A DNA stretch of 64,000 bases from Bacillota bacterium (GCA_023416695.1 JAEZGY010000094.1:30806-94805), one strand, 5' to 3'. Positions 49,338 through 59,488 are shown, counted from the first letter of the stretch. Numbers and translations are program-made. The notes: a model not told the origin generated them from the sequence alone.

Positions 49338-52169
49338 TTAGTCTTCACCTAACTTTAGGGCCTGTGCAATCTTTAGCTTATTGACAATCCTAGCTAGCAC
49401 ACACATACATGCCACAAAGACAAAAGCAATAATCACAAACAATCGTACCATATCACTAGACTGTGTCATTAACTCTAAAGGGAGAGCTTGATTATCTCCC
49501 GTGTACGCAATCTGAATCATCGGAATATAAAGCCTAGAGGCAATCACTCCAATGATGGTACCGAAGACTATAGACAAGCCACCTGTAAATAGCTGTTCGT
49601 TGATTAACATATGTATGATTTCACCCTTGGACATACCCATAGCTCGAAATACACCAAACAGTAATTCTCTGCTTCTTATGGACAAAATCCAATAAATAAG
49701 GTATCCAATACAACATAAGATAAGAATAACAATAAAGCTCATGGTTAATATACCGTTGGTTCCTTGGAATAGTGGATCTTTACTTATACTTAATACGCTC
49801 TGTTTTCTGTCGGTAAGACTTGCTAGCCTAATGCCCTCTTTATCAACCATATCGTAAAAGAAGCCTGTATCCGAATTCTTTACTTTTAACCACACCTGAT
49901 ATGGTTCTACTTTCCACTGCTGTTGAACATAGTTTAGATTTGCAATTACCATGTAGTTGTCAACAGACCCACTAGTTCCATCCTCGTATGTTTCTATATG
50001 AGTTGGCTTGTAGCCTGGCCAATAATCAACAAATCCATACACAACACACTTAAGTAACTGATCTCCTTGAGTATTATAGCCATTAATATCATCTCCATTA
50101 GTAATTTCGATCGTATCTCCTATTTTATAACCTTTTTTTATCATATAATTAGAAGATAACAATACAGCATTTGTATTGGTTGAAAGTACATTGAGATATT
50201 CATTAAACATATGATTATTTAAACCCTCAGGAAGGTATGCGGTATTTCCAAAATTCTTTGTATTAATGCCCATTAACTCAGATGTCATACCTTCAGAGGT
50301 ATCGATTCTAACCATAGAATTACGATATACCTTAGCTGCTGATTCCACCTCATCCATTTGAGCATACCGATTATACTCAGGTTCTGTCCATAAGAATTCT
50401 AACGATGGAAATTTCATTACAAGATTTATATTATTATTCCAAGATTCCTTAAAAACAAGGTCTGCTCCAGCAGAATATTCTGTGTTCTTTTCGGCATTTA
50501 AAACAATAGTCCTTGCTATTGTGGAATTAAAAATACCAAGTGCAACGGTAAGAATCGTAAACACCATAATAAAATACTGTTTGTTACCTGTACGAAGTAT
50601 CTGTAAAAATGAAGCATAATTAGCTGGTTTCCACTTCTTTTTTCTCAGTCCATAGATTAATTTAACTAGGAGCGGCTGTAAACGAAGGACTACTAACCCT
50701 GCTCCTAAAATAAATATGGAAGAACTTAAAAATAAAAGTGGATCCACGCTGTCACCTGAAACAACACGGAATAGCATTTGTTCCTTTTGCTGATTATAGG
50801 AATAAAAACCATACAACGATACCCCTAGCAGTAAGATGTCCAGATATAACTTCTGCCATATTGGTTTTCTACTACGAGCTTTTTTCTGCTTCAAATTAAC
50901 AATACTAATAGCACTACTTCTTATTACTGGCAAAATAGTAATAAGTATTGATACTGCTACCGCAGCTAAGCTATAAAGCAATACACTTTTACTATAATGT
51001 ATGGTTAAAGAGGTTCTTTGTACAAACTCTAAGAACGCATTGGCAGAACCTAGTACTTTACATATAAAACCTGCAAGTGGTAGTCCAAGTACAAGGCTTC
51101 CTACAGATAAACAGGTGGATTGAAGTAAATATAAGAACAATATTTGTTTTTTACTTGCACCGCGACTCTTGAATAAAGCAATTTCACTATCCTCTAAGCT
51201 AAGCATTTGACCTGAAATCATAAAGATAAAAGCGCAAAGCAATACAAAGACTGGTATGATTAATATGATCATTGTAGCTTGAGTGCGGTTCACTTTAGCA
51301 CTATAATTATCTATTACCTTTAAATAAGCAGGGTCACTAAAAGTACTGCGCCCGACATTAGTTTCGGTTACCATGGATTTCGTTTTGTCTTCTAGAGAGT
51401 CTACTTGTTCTGGTAAGATATTCTTATAATCAAAGTTCACTACCCATTTACCAATCACTTTATTGTGATATTGCTTATCATATAAGAACTGAGATTCATA
51501 GATATCCTCACTGATTATAAAGCTATTTTTTATTTCAGCAGGAACTGTGTCCCAATAAATATCTTTCTCATCAGAAACGGAGAAAATTCCCACAATTCTA
51601 AATTTAAGATCCATCCCATCCTTACCTTTTAAATTGGAACAGATAAATTCATCCCCTATTAATAGGTTCAACTTGATAAATGTTGTTTGACTTACCACTA
51701 CATCGATAAAACCATCCTCTCCGATGGTGTCGGAGAACTCTGAACCGGACAATATCTTACTATGATTTTTAAAATCAGACATGGACATTATATTGGCTAC
51801 CTTATCCAAGTTTTTCCCATCTCTAATCATTTGTGGGGTCATATTTAAATCGGGCACAGTGTACTGGCTTATATTTCCTATCATGGTCAACCCAAGTGTA
51901 TCACAGATATTATTACTCTTATCTTGCATCTCCCAAAATTTATTTAATTGACTTTCACTATCCATCGTGTGTCCTAAGACAATACGAGCAGCATATATAC
52001 TATTCTTTTCTTGATAATTATTAAACTCTGTTACGAGCATCTTCTTCATAGATGCTTCCTTATACATGGGATAACTGGCTGTAATGGCAACAAGAAGTAT
52101 ATTACCAATGAGTAGACTGATAACCAGCCACTTTTTATGCATAAGCTTTTGTAGCATTAATCGCAGCAT
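49338..52169 (-). CDS. Large FtsX-like ABC transporter permease
   Basis: This 943-residue protein has an N-terminal helix and a long extracellular domain, then three helices around residues 300-430 with the ALFKSRGASKKQILFLYLLQ FtsX motif. A second block follows, with another extracellular region and four helices (SRELLFGVFRAMGMSKGEII motif). Such duplicated MacB/FtsX permeases act with adaptors to move peptides, lipids or antibiotics out of the membrane. It lies 24 bases downstream of three adaptor genes, forming one operon. Confidence 0.88.
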   Translation of the reverse strand: MLRLMLQKLMHKKWLVISLLIGNILLVAITASYPMYKEASMKKMLVTEFNNYQEKNSIYAARIVLGHTMDSESQLNKFWEMQDKSNNICDTLGLTMIGNISQYTVPDLNMTPQMIRDGKNLDKVANIMSMSDFKNHSKILSGSEFSDTIGEDGFIDVVVSQTTFIKLNLLIGDEFICSNLKGKDGMDLKFRIVGIFSVSDEKDIYWDTVPAEIKNSFIISEDIYESQFLYDKQYHNKVIGKWVVNFDYKNILPEQVDSLEDKTKSMVTETNVGRSTFSDPAYLKVIDNYSAKVNRTQATMIILIIPVFVLLCAFIFMISGQMLSLEDSEIALFKSRGASKKQILFLYLLQSTCLSVGSLVLGLPLAGFICKVLGSANAFLEFVQRTSLTIHYSKSVLLYSLAAVAVSILITILPVIRSSAISIVNLKQKKARSRKPIWQKLYLDILLLGVSLYGFYSYNQQKEQMLFRVVSGDSVDPLLFLSSSIFILGAGLVVLRLQPLLVKLIYGLRKKKWKPANYASFLQILRTGNKQYFIMVFTILTVALGIFNSTIARTIVLNAEKNTEYSAGADLVFKESWNNNINLVMKFPSLEFLWTEPEYNRYAQMDEVESAAKVYRNSMVRIDTSEGMTSELMGINTKNFGNTAYLPEGLNNHMFNEYLNVLSTNTNAVLLSSNYMIKKGYKIGDTIEITNGDDINGYNTQGDQLLKCVVYGFVDYWPGYKPTHIETYEDGTSGSVDNYMVIANLNYVQQQWKVEPYQVWLKVKNSDTGFFYDMVDKEGIRLASLTDRKQSVLSISKDPLFQGTNGILTMSFIVILILCCIGYLIYWILSIRSRELLFGVFRAMGMSKGEIIHMLINEQLFTGGLSIVFGTIIGVIASRLYIPMIQIAYTGDNQALPLELMTQSSDMVRLFVIIAFVFVACMCVLARIVNKLKIAQALKLGED

Positions 52170-52192
52170 TTGGATCCTACCTTTCTACATGG

Positions 52193-53374
52193 CTATTGTT
52201 TTTTCGCAATCTTTGTCCCTTCCTCTAGGCCTGCTATAACTTGACAGTATGAATTATTATACAGTCCTGCTATAAACTTACGACTTATAAGAGTATCATT
52301 CTTTAGTTCGTATACAACTCCTAATTTTTTCTCAAAACTTTCTCGGTTTTCTATTACAACTAAATCAGATGGAAGAACTAGGACATTCTCCATATTACAT
52401 GTTTCTATCGTTACTTTTAATTTCTTATCCTTAACATCATCAAAGGAAAGTTGTTCCTCAGGTTTTATGTAACATGTACCAATAATATTTCCATCAGAGC
52501 CGACTCTTATCGCCGTAGAAATCACCCTTCCTGTAAGGGTTTTCTCACTTCCACTTTCCGTTGGGTTTATATCAATTATCACTTTCATATTATATTGATA
52601 TTTAAGTTGACTATCTGACACCTGTAGATATATGGTAGATGTATCTACAATTTTTGCAAGAGATTTTGTATGATCAAACTTATCTCCAGGCATCATGGAG
52701 GTCGTACTAGCTAAATAGCCATCACATGGGGCTACTATCATGGTAGCATCCTTTATGGATTTACTTTCATTTATCTGTTCTTTTAGACTGTTAACTTGCT
52801 TTTCCATATCCTTCTTATTTACTTCATAATCATGTATTGCCTTCTCATACTCAAGACTTGCTATCTTCTTTAATAACTCATCTGATATACTATCAACAGA
52901 TTGCTTCTGCAAACGTAACGCCTTAGTTTGTTCTCTTATATAATCCTGATAACTTGTCTGTAATCTATCTAACGTCAGGTTCTGTTCCTCTAAAGCTATT
53001 TCATCGATAGTAGTAGTAATTTTAGCAATAGGATCACCTTTCTTTATCATCTGTAAAGGCTCCGCTAGCATTTCTACCAACTTCACAGTTCCGTACTCAA
53101 CAGGAACAGTAACAAAAGTATATTTAGGATAGTTTATAATAGGTTCAGTTGTATCTGCATTAATAATATTCCCCATCTCAACAGTTTTATAGCTATAGCT
53201 TGCTTTCATGGATTGGTGAATCGCATCAAAATATAAATCATTACTCTCTGTTAATTCTTGAGGTTTAGGCGTCTCTGTAGACGATGAGGCATATACAGGA
53301 GACACACCAAAGGTAGAGGCATAAATAAAGATTAGTATCATTATTACTGCCGTCAATTGTCTTATTTTACTCAC
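52193..53374 (-). CDS. HlyD/MacA-type efflux adaptor subunit (1)
   Basis: This 393-residue protein has an N-terminal signal peptide or anchor, lipoyl-like half-motifs on both sides of a coiled coil of about 90 residues (residues 120-215), and a beta-barrel domain. It has the typical IVAPCDGYLASTTSMMPGDK where the coiled coil returns. It starts at GTG, overlapping the upstream adaptor gene by eight bases. Having three adaptors in one Gram-positive operon is unusual. Confidence 0.82.
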   Translation of the reverse strand: MSKIRQLTAVIMILIFIYASTFGVSPVYASSSTETPKPQELTESNDLYFDAIHQSMKASYSYKTVEMGNIINADTTEPIINYPKYTFVTVPVEYGTVKLVEMLAEPLQMIKKGDPIAKITTTIDEIALEEQNLTLDRLQTSYQDYIREQTKALRLQKQSVDSISDELLKKIASLEYEKAIHDYEVNKKDMEKQVNSLKEQINESKSIKDATMIVAPCDGYLASTTSMMPGDKFDHTKSLAKIVDTSTIYLQVSDSQLKYQYNMKVIIDINPTESGSEKTLTGRVISTAIRVGSDGNIIGTCYIKPEEQLSFDDVKDKKLKVTIETCNMENVLVLPSDLVVIENRESFEKKLGVVYELKNDTLISRKFIAGLYNNSYCQVIAGLEEGTKIAKKQ

Positions 53375-54491
53375 TATATATCACATCTCCTTCCTCTAGC
53401 CCGCTGATTATTTCTGTGTATAAATTGGTAGTTGGACCAACTTCCACATATACTTTTTCTTTTTGTCCATCCTTACTACGATATACATAATGTTTATTGA
53501 TACCCTCGGTATAGATTGACTTATTGGAAGCAGATAAAACGTTCTCTTTGTAATCAAACATTAAACAAACCAATCCTATCTCACCAAATTCCACATTGTC
53601 CTCCTTATTTTTGAAGGTAAATCTACATGTATTCTCAGATACCTGCAAAGTTGACTGCTGGTCTTTGCTTACATCCTTAGAGTAAACGATATCGTAATTT
53701 ACTCCGTCAAACATAGCATAGATTCTATCCGCTTTTTCAATTTGAAATAGTTGTTCAATATTACAACTGATATAACTCTTAGAAGTATCAGCGATCTGTA
53801 TAACGGAGGACTTAGCATTGATTCCAGAACCTTTCTCCAAGTCTACTTTAGCAAGAATGGTACCGTCGTAAGGTGCCACTATATCGTTAGTCTTCATTTC
53901 TTCCTTAATCTTATCTATTTTCTTACTGATCTCAGATAAGTTCTCGTTATATTCCTCTCTCTTTATTTGTACATTCCTTTTTAGCGTTTTCATATCTATA
54001 TTTAACTTCTCTATGGTATACTCAAGCATTATCTTATTATCACTATCTGCCTGTTTAAGATCACGTTTGGCCTTTTCAATATTTGCTATTATTAGCTTTT
54101 CATTAAGACTATCTGTCTTTGCATCATTCTCATAATTAGTCTTCATTTCATCATAGTTAAGCTGAAGCTGTTTTAATTCTTTTTCATATACCTCATCACT
54201 TTGACTAGCAAGTAGTTGGCCTTTTTTCACCTGATCTCCTATAGTAATGTAGAATTTATCAAATACACCATCAGTAGTAAAAGATAAATCTGTTGAATAA
54301 GGTTTCACCATTGCTTCGTATGACATCAACGTAGAGATATCTCGATAAGCTACTGTTTCATAATTTTCAGTTACATTGACGGGTTCCAATAGTGCAGGTT
54401 GCTTATTCTGCTTTGCACTACCTTTACATCCTGTTAATAGCAAGGAGCTAAGTATCAGGAATGTCACCAGTTTTGATACTGCTTTTTTCAT
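53367..54491 (-). CDS. HlyD/MacA-type efflux adaptor lipoprotein (2)
   Basis: This 374-residue protein has a lipoprotein signal (LLLTGC). A coiled coil spans about residues 100-205 (rich in Lys/Glu), flanked by the lipoyl segments FDKFYITIGDQVKKGQLLAS and DIVAPYDGTILAKVDLEKG. It ends VEVGPTTNLYTEIISGLEEG, as adaptors do. The true ATG is at 54491 with GGAGG eight bases upstream. It is the second adaptor of the operon. Confidence 0.85.
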   Translation of the reverse strand: MKKAVSKLVTFLILSSLLLTGCKGSAKQNKQPALLEPVNVTENYETVAYRDISTLMSYEAMVKPYSTDLSFTTDGVFDKFYITIGDQVKKGQLLASQSDEVYEKELKQLQLNYDEMKTNYENDAKTDSLNEKLIIANIEKAKRDLKQADSDNKIMLEYTIEKLNIDMKTLKRNVQIKREEYNENLSEISKKIDKIKEEMKTNDIVAPYDGTILAKVDLEKGSGINAKSSVIQIADTSKSYISCNIEQLFQIEKADRIYAMFDGVNYDIVYSKDVSKDQQSTLQVSENTCRFTFKNKEDNVEFGEIGLVCLMFDYKENVLSASNKSIYTEGINKHYVYRSKDGQKEKVYVEVGPTTNLYTEIISGLEEGDVIYSE

Positions 54492-54507
54492 CAAATTATC
54501 CTCCCAA

Positions 54508-55590
54508 CTATTCGTTAATCACCAAGTCATTATCCTCTAAACCACTTATAATCTCAACATACTCCGTTGTTTGTAGCCCTACTTCTACTTTCTTAATAGC
54601 CTTAATATTGCTTTCATTAAGTATGTACACGAATTTAAAGCCTTCTCCTTCATGAATCGTATTAGCTGGTAATACTAAAGCATTTTTTCTACTATCAGCA
54701 AGATAATGAATATTCCCTTGAGCTCCAACAGTCAAATTTTGAGAGATATCTTTCATTTGTAAATAGATATAGCTATCGCTCTCCTTACTAGGCATAATGG
54801 TTCCTTCATATAGAACACCATTACAATCCACTTCATAACTCTGGCCCTCTTTAAGGTAAGCAGACTCCTCTGATTTATATATCTCAAAAGCACACTTCGA
54901 TGGATTAATCATTTTAATTACAGCAATATTTTCCTCTGAAAGACTATTCTTTAATTGTTCCTTTACATAGCTAATTACTCCATCCATAGGAGCATAGATT
55001 TTACTACCAGAACTAATATCTTGTAATTCCTTTAACCGAAGATTCTGTATGTAAATTTGATCCTCACTATTTTTTAATGAAGCTTTTAGGCTAGTCTCAA
55101 TTTCTGATACCTTAAGGTCTCTTTCTGCCTTAGAGATATTCTTATACTTATAGTCCAATTCTACATAGCTCTTTTGGGTTTCAGCCTCTAACTTAAGCTT
55201 TTCTATCTCTTGCTTACTCTTTAAAATAGCATCTTCTATAGACTTAAGCTCCTCTTCTAGATTTTCTATCAGCAAAGTCGCTAACAATGTACCTTTTTTG
55301 ACATTTTGTCCAGAAGCAACATATACCTCTTCTACTAATAGTCCGTCTAGCTTAAAACTCAAATTTTCTTCCTCTAATTGCCTATACACGCAAGCAATGT
55401 CTAGACTTTTCTCCAAGTCCATTCGAACCGGTGAAATAAAGGCATACTGTTGTAAGGTATCTTCCTTTACAAATACCACACTTCTCTCCTCTTCCTCCTT
55501 AGGAAGTAACATACAACCACTTAGATTGCTTAATAACAATACAGCAAGTATCGAACATATGGCTTTTCGGTACATACTTACTTTTGTCAT
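54508..55590 (-). CDS. HlyD/MacA-type efflux adaptor lipoprotein (3)
   Basis: This 360-residue protein has a lipoprotein signal (lipobox LSGC). A coiled coil at about residues 115-205 has a lipoyl half-motif (VEEVYVASGQNVKKGTLLAT) on one side and KIYAPMDGVISYVKEQ on the other. It ends VEVGLQTTEYVEIISGLED, close to adaptor 2. It is the first gene of the efflux operon, with AAGGGAG eight bases before the ATG, and is likely controlled by the VanRS-like system upstream. Confidence 0.85.
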   Translation of the reverse strand: MTKVSMYRKAICSILAVLLLSNLSGCMLLPKEEEERSVVFVKEDTLQQYAFISPVRMDLEKSLDIACVYRQLEEENLSFKLDGLLVEEVYVASGQNVKKGTLLATLLIENLEEELKSIEDAILKSKQEIEKLKLEAETQKSYVELDYKYKNISKAERDLKVSEIETSLKASLKNSEDQIYIQNLRLKELQDISSGSKIYAPMDGVISYVKEQLKNSLSEENIAVIKMINPSKCAFEIYKSEESAYLKEGQSYEVDCNGVLYEGTIMPSKESDSYIYLQMKDISQNLTVGAQGNIHYLADSRKNALVLPANTIHEGEGFKFVYILNESNIKAIKKVEVGLQTTEYVEIISGLEDNDLVINE

Positions 55591-55655
55591 GTTCTAATCT
55601 CCCTTCTACGTACACTTTTAAGTTTATAAATTTATTAAACTATATTAGTGTAATA

Positions 55656-55678
55656 ATTATACCATACTAATTTCTTTA
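55656..55678 (-). promoter_or_regulatory. Probable promoter of the adaptor-FtsX operon
   Basis: TATAAT (55661-55656 on the minus strand) lies about 66 bases before adaptor 3, with an ATTGAT-like -35 at 16 bases. The weak -35 is what would be expected of an activated promoter. An ACACTTGTAAC/GTTACAAGTGT motif lies just upstream and may be a response-regulator site. Confidence 0.4.
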
Positions 55679-55721
55679 TCAATCTTTACACTTGTAACAT
55701 TTTTGTATAATTTATCACATT

Positions 55722-55768
55722 ATAGTAGAAAGAAAGCGAATCCACAAAACATATGTAAATTCGCTTTC
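55722..55768 (-). terminator. Terminator of the VanRS-like operon
   Basis: GAAAGCGAAT and ATTCGCTTTC pair around a 17-base loop on the minus strand and are followed by TTTCTTTCT, directly after the kinase gene. Confidence 0.6.
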
Positions 55769-56865
55769 TAGTTGATCCACTTTGGAATTTTGACAGTAAA
55801 ACATGTTCTTTCTATATTACTTGTTGCTTCTATAGTTCCTTTATGAGCTTTAACAATTTCCTTTGCAATAGCAAGTCCAAGACCGGCACCACCGGTATTA
55901 GAGGAACGTGAAGAGTCGAGACGAAAGAATTTATCAAAGATACTACTTAACTTATCCTCAGGGATAGGATTTCCCTCGTTAGAAACCTGAATAACGATGA
56001 GATTATTTTCCTGTTTCACCTCAATGGTTATGGTTGTATTTGTATAACTGTAGGCAATAGCATTTTTTATAAGATTATTCACCACTCTTGCAAGTTTATC
56101 TGGATCGGCATAAATGGTAATCTCAGATTCAATCTGAAGGTTTATTGACCTACCACCCTTACTAAGAATTGGAAAAAACTCATCTGCCATCTGCTGTAAC
56201 ATGAAATTTAAAGAGATATTTTCTTTACTTAACGTAATAGAGGAGGAATTAAACCTAGTAATCTCAAAGAATTCATTCATTAGCTGTTCTACACGATTTG
56301 CCTTCTTTAGTGCAATCTTTATATATTTTTCTCTTTGTTCCATTGGCATATCTGATGTATCATCTAATAGATTTAGGTATCCAATCACAGAGGAAAGGGG
56401 TGTCTTGATATCGTGTGCTAAATAGGCTATCAACTCATTTTTCCTTCGTTCCTCCTGCTTTGCTAACTTCTCAATCTGAATATTTCTAAGCTTCAGTTCA
56501 TTAAAGCTCTCCTCGATCTCTATAAAATCATCATCCAAGGAAAGAAGTGTGTCATCCTTTTGAAACATGATATTCATCTCGTTTATAACTTGTCCTAACT
56601 TACGAACAGCTTGTATCTCAACTACAATCCAGCTAGCAAAAAGTATTAGGAAGATGCCTAGCACAATAATCGTTGTTTTGTTACGTAGCACATTGACTGC
56701 AGTATCATATCCAAATAAATCTGTAATAAAGTCAATAAATTTACCAGTAAATTTTTTGTTTTGTATGTACAATAATGTCGCCATAAGAATAAGCAAAGAA
56801 AATGCTATCATAAAATGATGTCGGAATAATCTACTTTGATATTTCTTGATATAATTTTTATTCAA
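55768..56865 (-). CDS. VanS-like sensor histidine kinase
   Basis: This 365-residue kinase has two membrane helices (residues about 18-36 and 64-84), a HAMP-like linker, the phospho-acceptor His151 in AYLAHDIKTPLSSVIGYLNL, and an ATPase domain (NNLIKNAIAYS, GGAGLGLAIAKEIV). The sequence around the His box is close to VanS of vancomycin operons, but no vanHAX genes are present. It starts at TTG, overlapping the regulator gene by eight bases. It presumably senses envelope stress and controls the efflux operon. Confidence 0.88.
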   Translation of the reverse strand: MNKNYIKKYQSRLFRHHFMIAFSLLILMATLLYIQNKKFTGKFIDFITDLFGYDTAVNVLRNKTTIIVLGIFLILFASWIVVEIQAVRKLGQVINEMNIMFQKDDTLLSLDDDFIEIEESFNELKLRNIQIEKLAKQEERRKNELIAYLAHDIKTPLSSVIGYLNLLDDTSDMPMEQREKYIKIALKKANRVEQLMNEFFEITRFNSSSITLSKENISLNFMLQQMADEFFPILSKGGRSINLQIESEITIYADPDKLARVVNNLIKNAIAYSYTNTTITIEVKQENNLIVIQVSNEGNPIPEDKLSSIFDKFFRLDSSRSSNTGGAGLGLAIAKEIVKAHKGTIEATSNIERTCFTVKIPKWIN

Positions 56866-57556
56866 CCTTATAGCCGACCCCCCATACCGTCTTGATATAT
56901 TTTGGATTCTCTGCTGTTTCTTTCATCTTCTCCCTAATATGACGAATATGAACCATAATGGTATTATTGGAATTTGAGTAATATTTATCACCCCAGATAT
57001 CTTGAAACAGTTGGTCTGCAGAAAATACCACTCCACGATTGCTACATAGAATCCAAAGCAAGTTAAACTCTGTAGGAGTAAGATTAATAGATTCCTCATC
57101 TAAAAAGCACTCATGGGTATTTTTATTAAGTACTAACCCAGAAAATGCAATTACTCCATCCTCTGCCTCTTCCTGACTCACTGAATTATACCTTGTTACT
57201 CTTCTAAGTTGTGCCTTGATTCTAGCCACTAACTCCAAAGGTCGAAATGGCTTTGTAACATAGTCATCTGCTCCTAAGGTAAGACCTGTAATCTTATCAA
57301 TCTCAGCTTCCTTTGCTGTCAGCATGATAATCGGGAAATTATAGCTCTCACGGATTCTTTTACATAGTGTAAACCCATCGATATCTGGAAGCATAACATC
57401 CAGAATAGCCATTTGATATTTTCCCTGCTCCAAGGAAGTCAGAGCCTCTTTTCCTGTATAGAACTTACTAACTGTATATCCTTCATTGGCTAAGTATAAT
57501 TCTATTAAATCTGCTATTTCTTTTTCATCATCTACTACAAGTATTGTTTTATCCAT
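56858..57556 (-). CDS. VanR-like OmpR-family response regulator
   Basis: This 232-residue regulator has a receiver domain with Asp53 in MAILDVMLPDIDG and a winged-helix DNA-binding domain (LTPTEFNLLWILCSNRG; NTIMVHIRHIREKMKE). It is paired with the VanS-like kinase by overlapping genes. Targets are probably the adaptor/FtsX operon directly downstream. GGGGG precedes the ATG. Confidence 0.92.
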   Translation of the reverse strand: MDKTILVVDDEKEIADLIELYLANEGYTVSKFYTGKEALTSLEQGKYQMAILDVMLPDIDGFTLCKRIRESYNFPIIMLTAKEAEIDKITGLTLGADDYVTKPFRPLELVARIKAQLRRVTRYNSVSQEEAEDGVIAFSGLVLNKNTHECFLDEESINLTPTEFNLLWILCSNRGVVFSADQLFQDIWGDKYYSNSNNTIMVHIRHIREKMKETAENPKYIKTVWGVGYKVE

Positions 57557-57572
57557 TGTTAACCCCCAAAAT

Positions 57573-58193
57573 TTATTTGTTTTGATAATAAAAGATTGCT
57601 AGTTGAGTCCGGTCTCTAAGTTCCAGTTTCTCTAAAATGTTACTTAAATAATTGCGCACCGTTCCCTCACTAAAAAATAGCTTTTCGCTAATCTCCTTAT
57701 TATTAAGTCCTTTTGCTACCAACTCAATGATTTCTAATTCCTTGTCACTTATATTTGCTTTTTGATAGTCAAATTTGGTTTTCTTCTCCATTATCATTGG
57801 AAGCTTCTCCATAATCTCGCCACCAAATACACTCTGACCACTAAACACAGCCTTAATGGCAGGAAGAATGCATTCATAATCCTGCTTTAAGATATATCCC
57901 TTTACCCCCAGTTTTAACGCCTTTTCTATGTACTCAGAGTCGGAAAATGTAGTTAAGAAAAGTATTTTTGCATTCTTATACTTATTTAGAATGATCTCTG
58001 CCGCTTCCAGTCCTGTCATCGCTTGCATACGGATATCCATAAGTAAAACATCTGGCTCATACTTAGTATAAAGCTTGACACCTTCTGCTCCATCATTTCC
58101 AATTCCTAGCACTTCTACTTCCTTACTTGCCTCAAGAATTGTTTTTAGGGATAAAGAAACTAACCGGTCATCATCTACAATCACAATCTTCAT
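57573..58193 (-). CDS. NarL/LuxR-family response regulator
   Basis: This 206-residue regulator has a receiver domain with Asp53 in VLLMDIRMQAMTGL and a C-terminal LuxR helix-turn-helix (ISDKELEIIELVAKGLNNKE; FSEGTVRNYLSNILEKL). It is co-transcribed with the kinase upstream (eight-base gap) and lies next to a divergent ABC exporter that it probably activates. GGAGG precedes the ATG. Confidence 0.92.
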   Translation of the reverse strand: MKIVIVDDDRLVSLSLKTILEASKEVEVLGIGNDGAEGVKLYTKYEPDVLLMDIRMQAMTGLEAAEIILNKYKNAKILFLTTFSDSEYIEKALKLGVKGYILKQDYECILPAIKAVFSGQSVFGGEIMEKLPMIMEKKTKFDYQKANISDKELEIIELVAKGLNNKEISEKLFFSEGTVRNYLSNILEKLELRDRTQLAIFYYQNK

Positions 58194-58201
58194 ATTGCCT
58201 C

Positions 58202-59281
58202 CTAATCTGCCTTTCTTTTTGGAATCGACAAATAGATTTGAAATCCATCATTCTGATAAGTTCTAAATACTCCTCCAAGACTCTTTGCACGTTCTTTCAT
58301 ATTCTCTAGGCCCATTCCATGAGTACTTTGGCTTTCTGTCTTCTTATCTATTGTACCATTGTCTTTTATATTAAGCTGGTAGTGACTATCTGTCTCTATC
58401 ATAAATATAATGACTTTCGTAGCATTACTATGTTTTACTATATTAGATAACGCTTCCTTCACTGTTGTAATAAAGCAGTATTTCACACCTTGATGAATAT
58501 TCTTTGGCATAGAATAAGTAAACTCTATATCGTATTGCTGCATTCCCTCAATCAACTCATTCACTGTGCTCTCTAACTCAATGGCCTCATCATGCAGGTT
58601 ATGTACACTGTTACGTATACTATTCATTGCTTCGGATAAGGTTTTCTTAAGATCTTCTAGTAATCCATCTACCTCTTTATCTTTATTAATAGCAAGCAGT
58701 GCTCCCACCTGTAATATAGATCTTGATAACATATGACCTACATTATCATGAATTTCTCTAGCAATTCTATTTCTTTCCTTCAGTTTTGCATAATGAATCT
58801 CATATTCTTGAGTTTCTAATAATGCTTTATTTTGAGACTGCAACAGAAGTTCTCTTTCAGTACTATCATCTCGTAATCGTTTAAACTCCTCTTGTAGAAG
58901 ATTAATCATTTTGGTTCTATTAGATAGTACAACACACACTAATAAAATAGCCAATAAGAAGATACTATATATCATACTGTAACTAATAATAAAATTATAT
59001 AGGGCTATAACACCAACTACACATAGATAAAAACTCTGTTGATAGAGTAAATCATAAAATAACAGTGGTATATATACAGTAAAAATTGGATTGAAGATAC
59101 AAAAAACCATATAAGCAAGTGCAAGTACTGTTCTTATCTTCTGATTTCCCCATACATAAATCAAGCTATTAACAATTATAGCAACAATCATGGCCACTAT
59201 AAAGTTATCACTAAATTCACATAACATACCTAGTACAGACAAAAGTAAAAAAAGCATACACTTATCAATAATTATCTTCAT
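58202..59281 (-). CDS. NarX/DesK-type sensor histidine kinase
   Basis: This 359-residue protein has four to six hydrophobic segments in the first 140 residues, then a HisKA_3 dimerisation domain with the phospho-acceptor His in ERNRIAREIHDNVGHMLS. The ATP-binding domain has HGMGLENMKERAKSLGG. Kinases of this type sense membrane state. It starts at ATG 59281, with GGGGGAA upstream; the longer frame lacks a ribosome site. Its divergent neighbour is the ABC exporter at 59,489. Confidence 0.88.
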   Translation of the reverse strand: MKIIIDKCMLFLLLSVLGMLCEFSDNFIVAMIVAIIVNSLIYVWGNQKIRTVLALAYMVFCIFNPIFTVYIPLLFYDLLYQQSFYLCVVGVIALYNFIISYSMIYSIFLLAILLVCVVLSNRTKMINLLQEEFKRLRDDSTERELLLQSQNKALLETQEYEIHYAKLKERNRIAREIHDNVGHMLSRSILQVGALLAINKDKEVDGLLEDLKKTLSEAMNSIRNSVHNLHDEAIELESTVNELIEGMQQYDIEFTYSMPKNIHQGVKYCFITTVKEALSNIVKHSNATKVIIFMIETDSHYQLNIKDNGTIDKKTESQSTHGMGLENMKERAKSLGGVFRTYQNDGFQIYLSIPKRKAD

Positions 59282-59383
59282 ACGTGTTCCCCCAATGTAT
59301 AACATCTTATCAGCCCGTCTTTTTATTATAACAGATTAATTTCTATAATTCTACATTTTATAGAAATGAAGCTTCTTAGAACT

Positions 59384-59397
59384 ATGACATTTGTCAT
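59384..59397. promoter_or_regulatory. Palindrome between kinase and ABC exporter (probable response-regulator site)
   Basis: ATGACA-TT-TGTCAT is a perfect inverted repeat 92 bases upstream of the exporter ATPase. Similar TGACA-N2-TGTCA sites are, as I recall, seen upstream of ABC exporters controlled by NarL-family regulators. Confidence 0.5.
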
Positions 59398-59419
59398 CTC
59401 ACAAATTGACTAACATCAC

Positions 59420-59448
59420 TTACAAATTCAACGATCATTTAATAGAAT
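59420..59448 (+). promoter_or_regulatory. Promoter of the ABC exporter operon
   Basis: TTACAA (59420-59425) and TAGAAT (59443-59448) are 17 bases apart and about 40 bases from the ATPase gene. The weak -35 box suggests activation, and the palindrome at 59,384-59,397 sits 23 bases upstream of it. Confidence 0.45.
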
Positions 59449-59488
59449 GGTATCTGTAATCAATCTACAAATATGTTAGGAGGATATT

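Noticed and set aside
55768..57556. Vancomycin resistance operon
   Set aside because: Only VanR/VanS-like sensors are present, with no ligase, dehydrogenase or dipeptidase genes. The likely targets are efflux genes.
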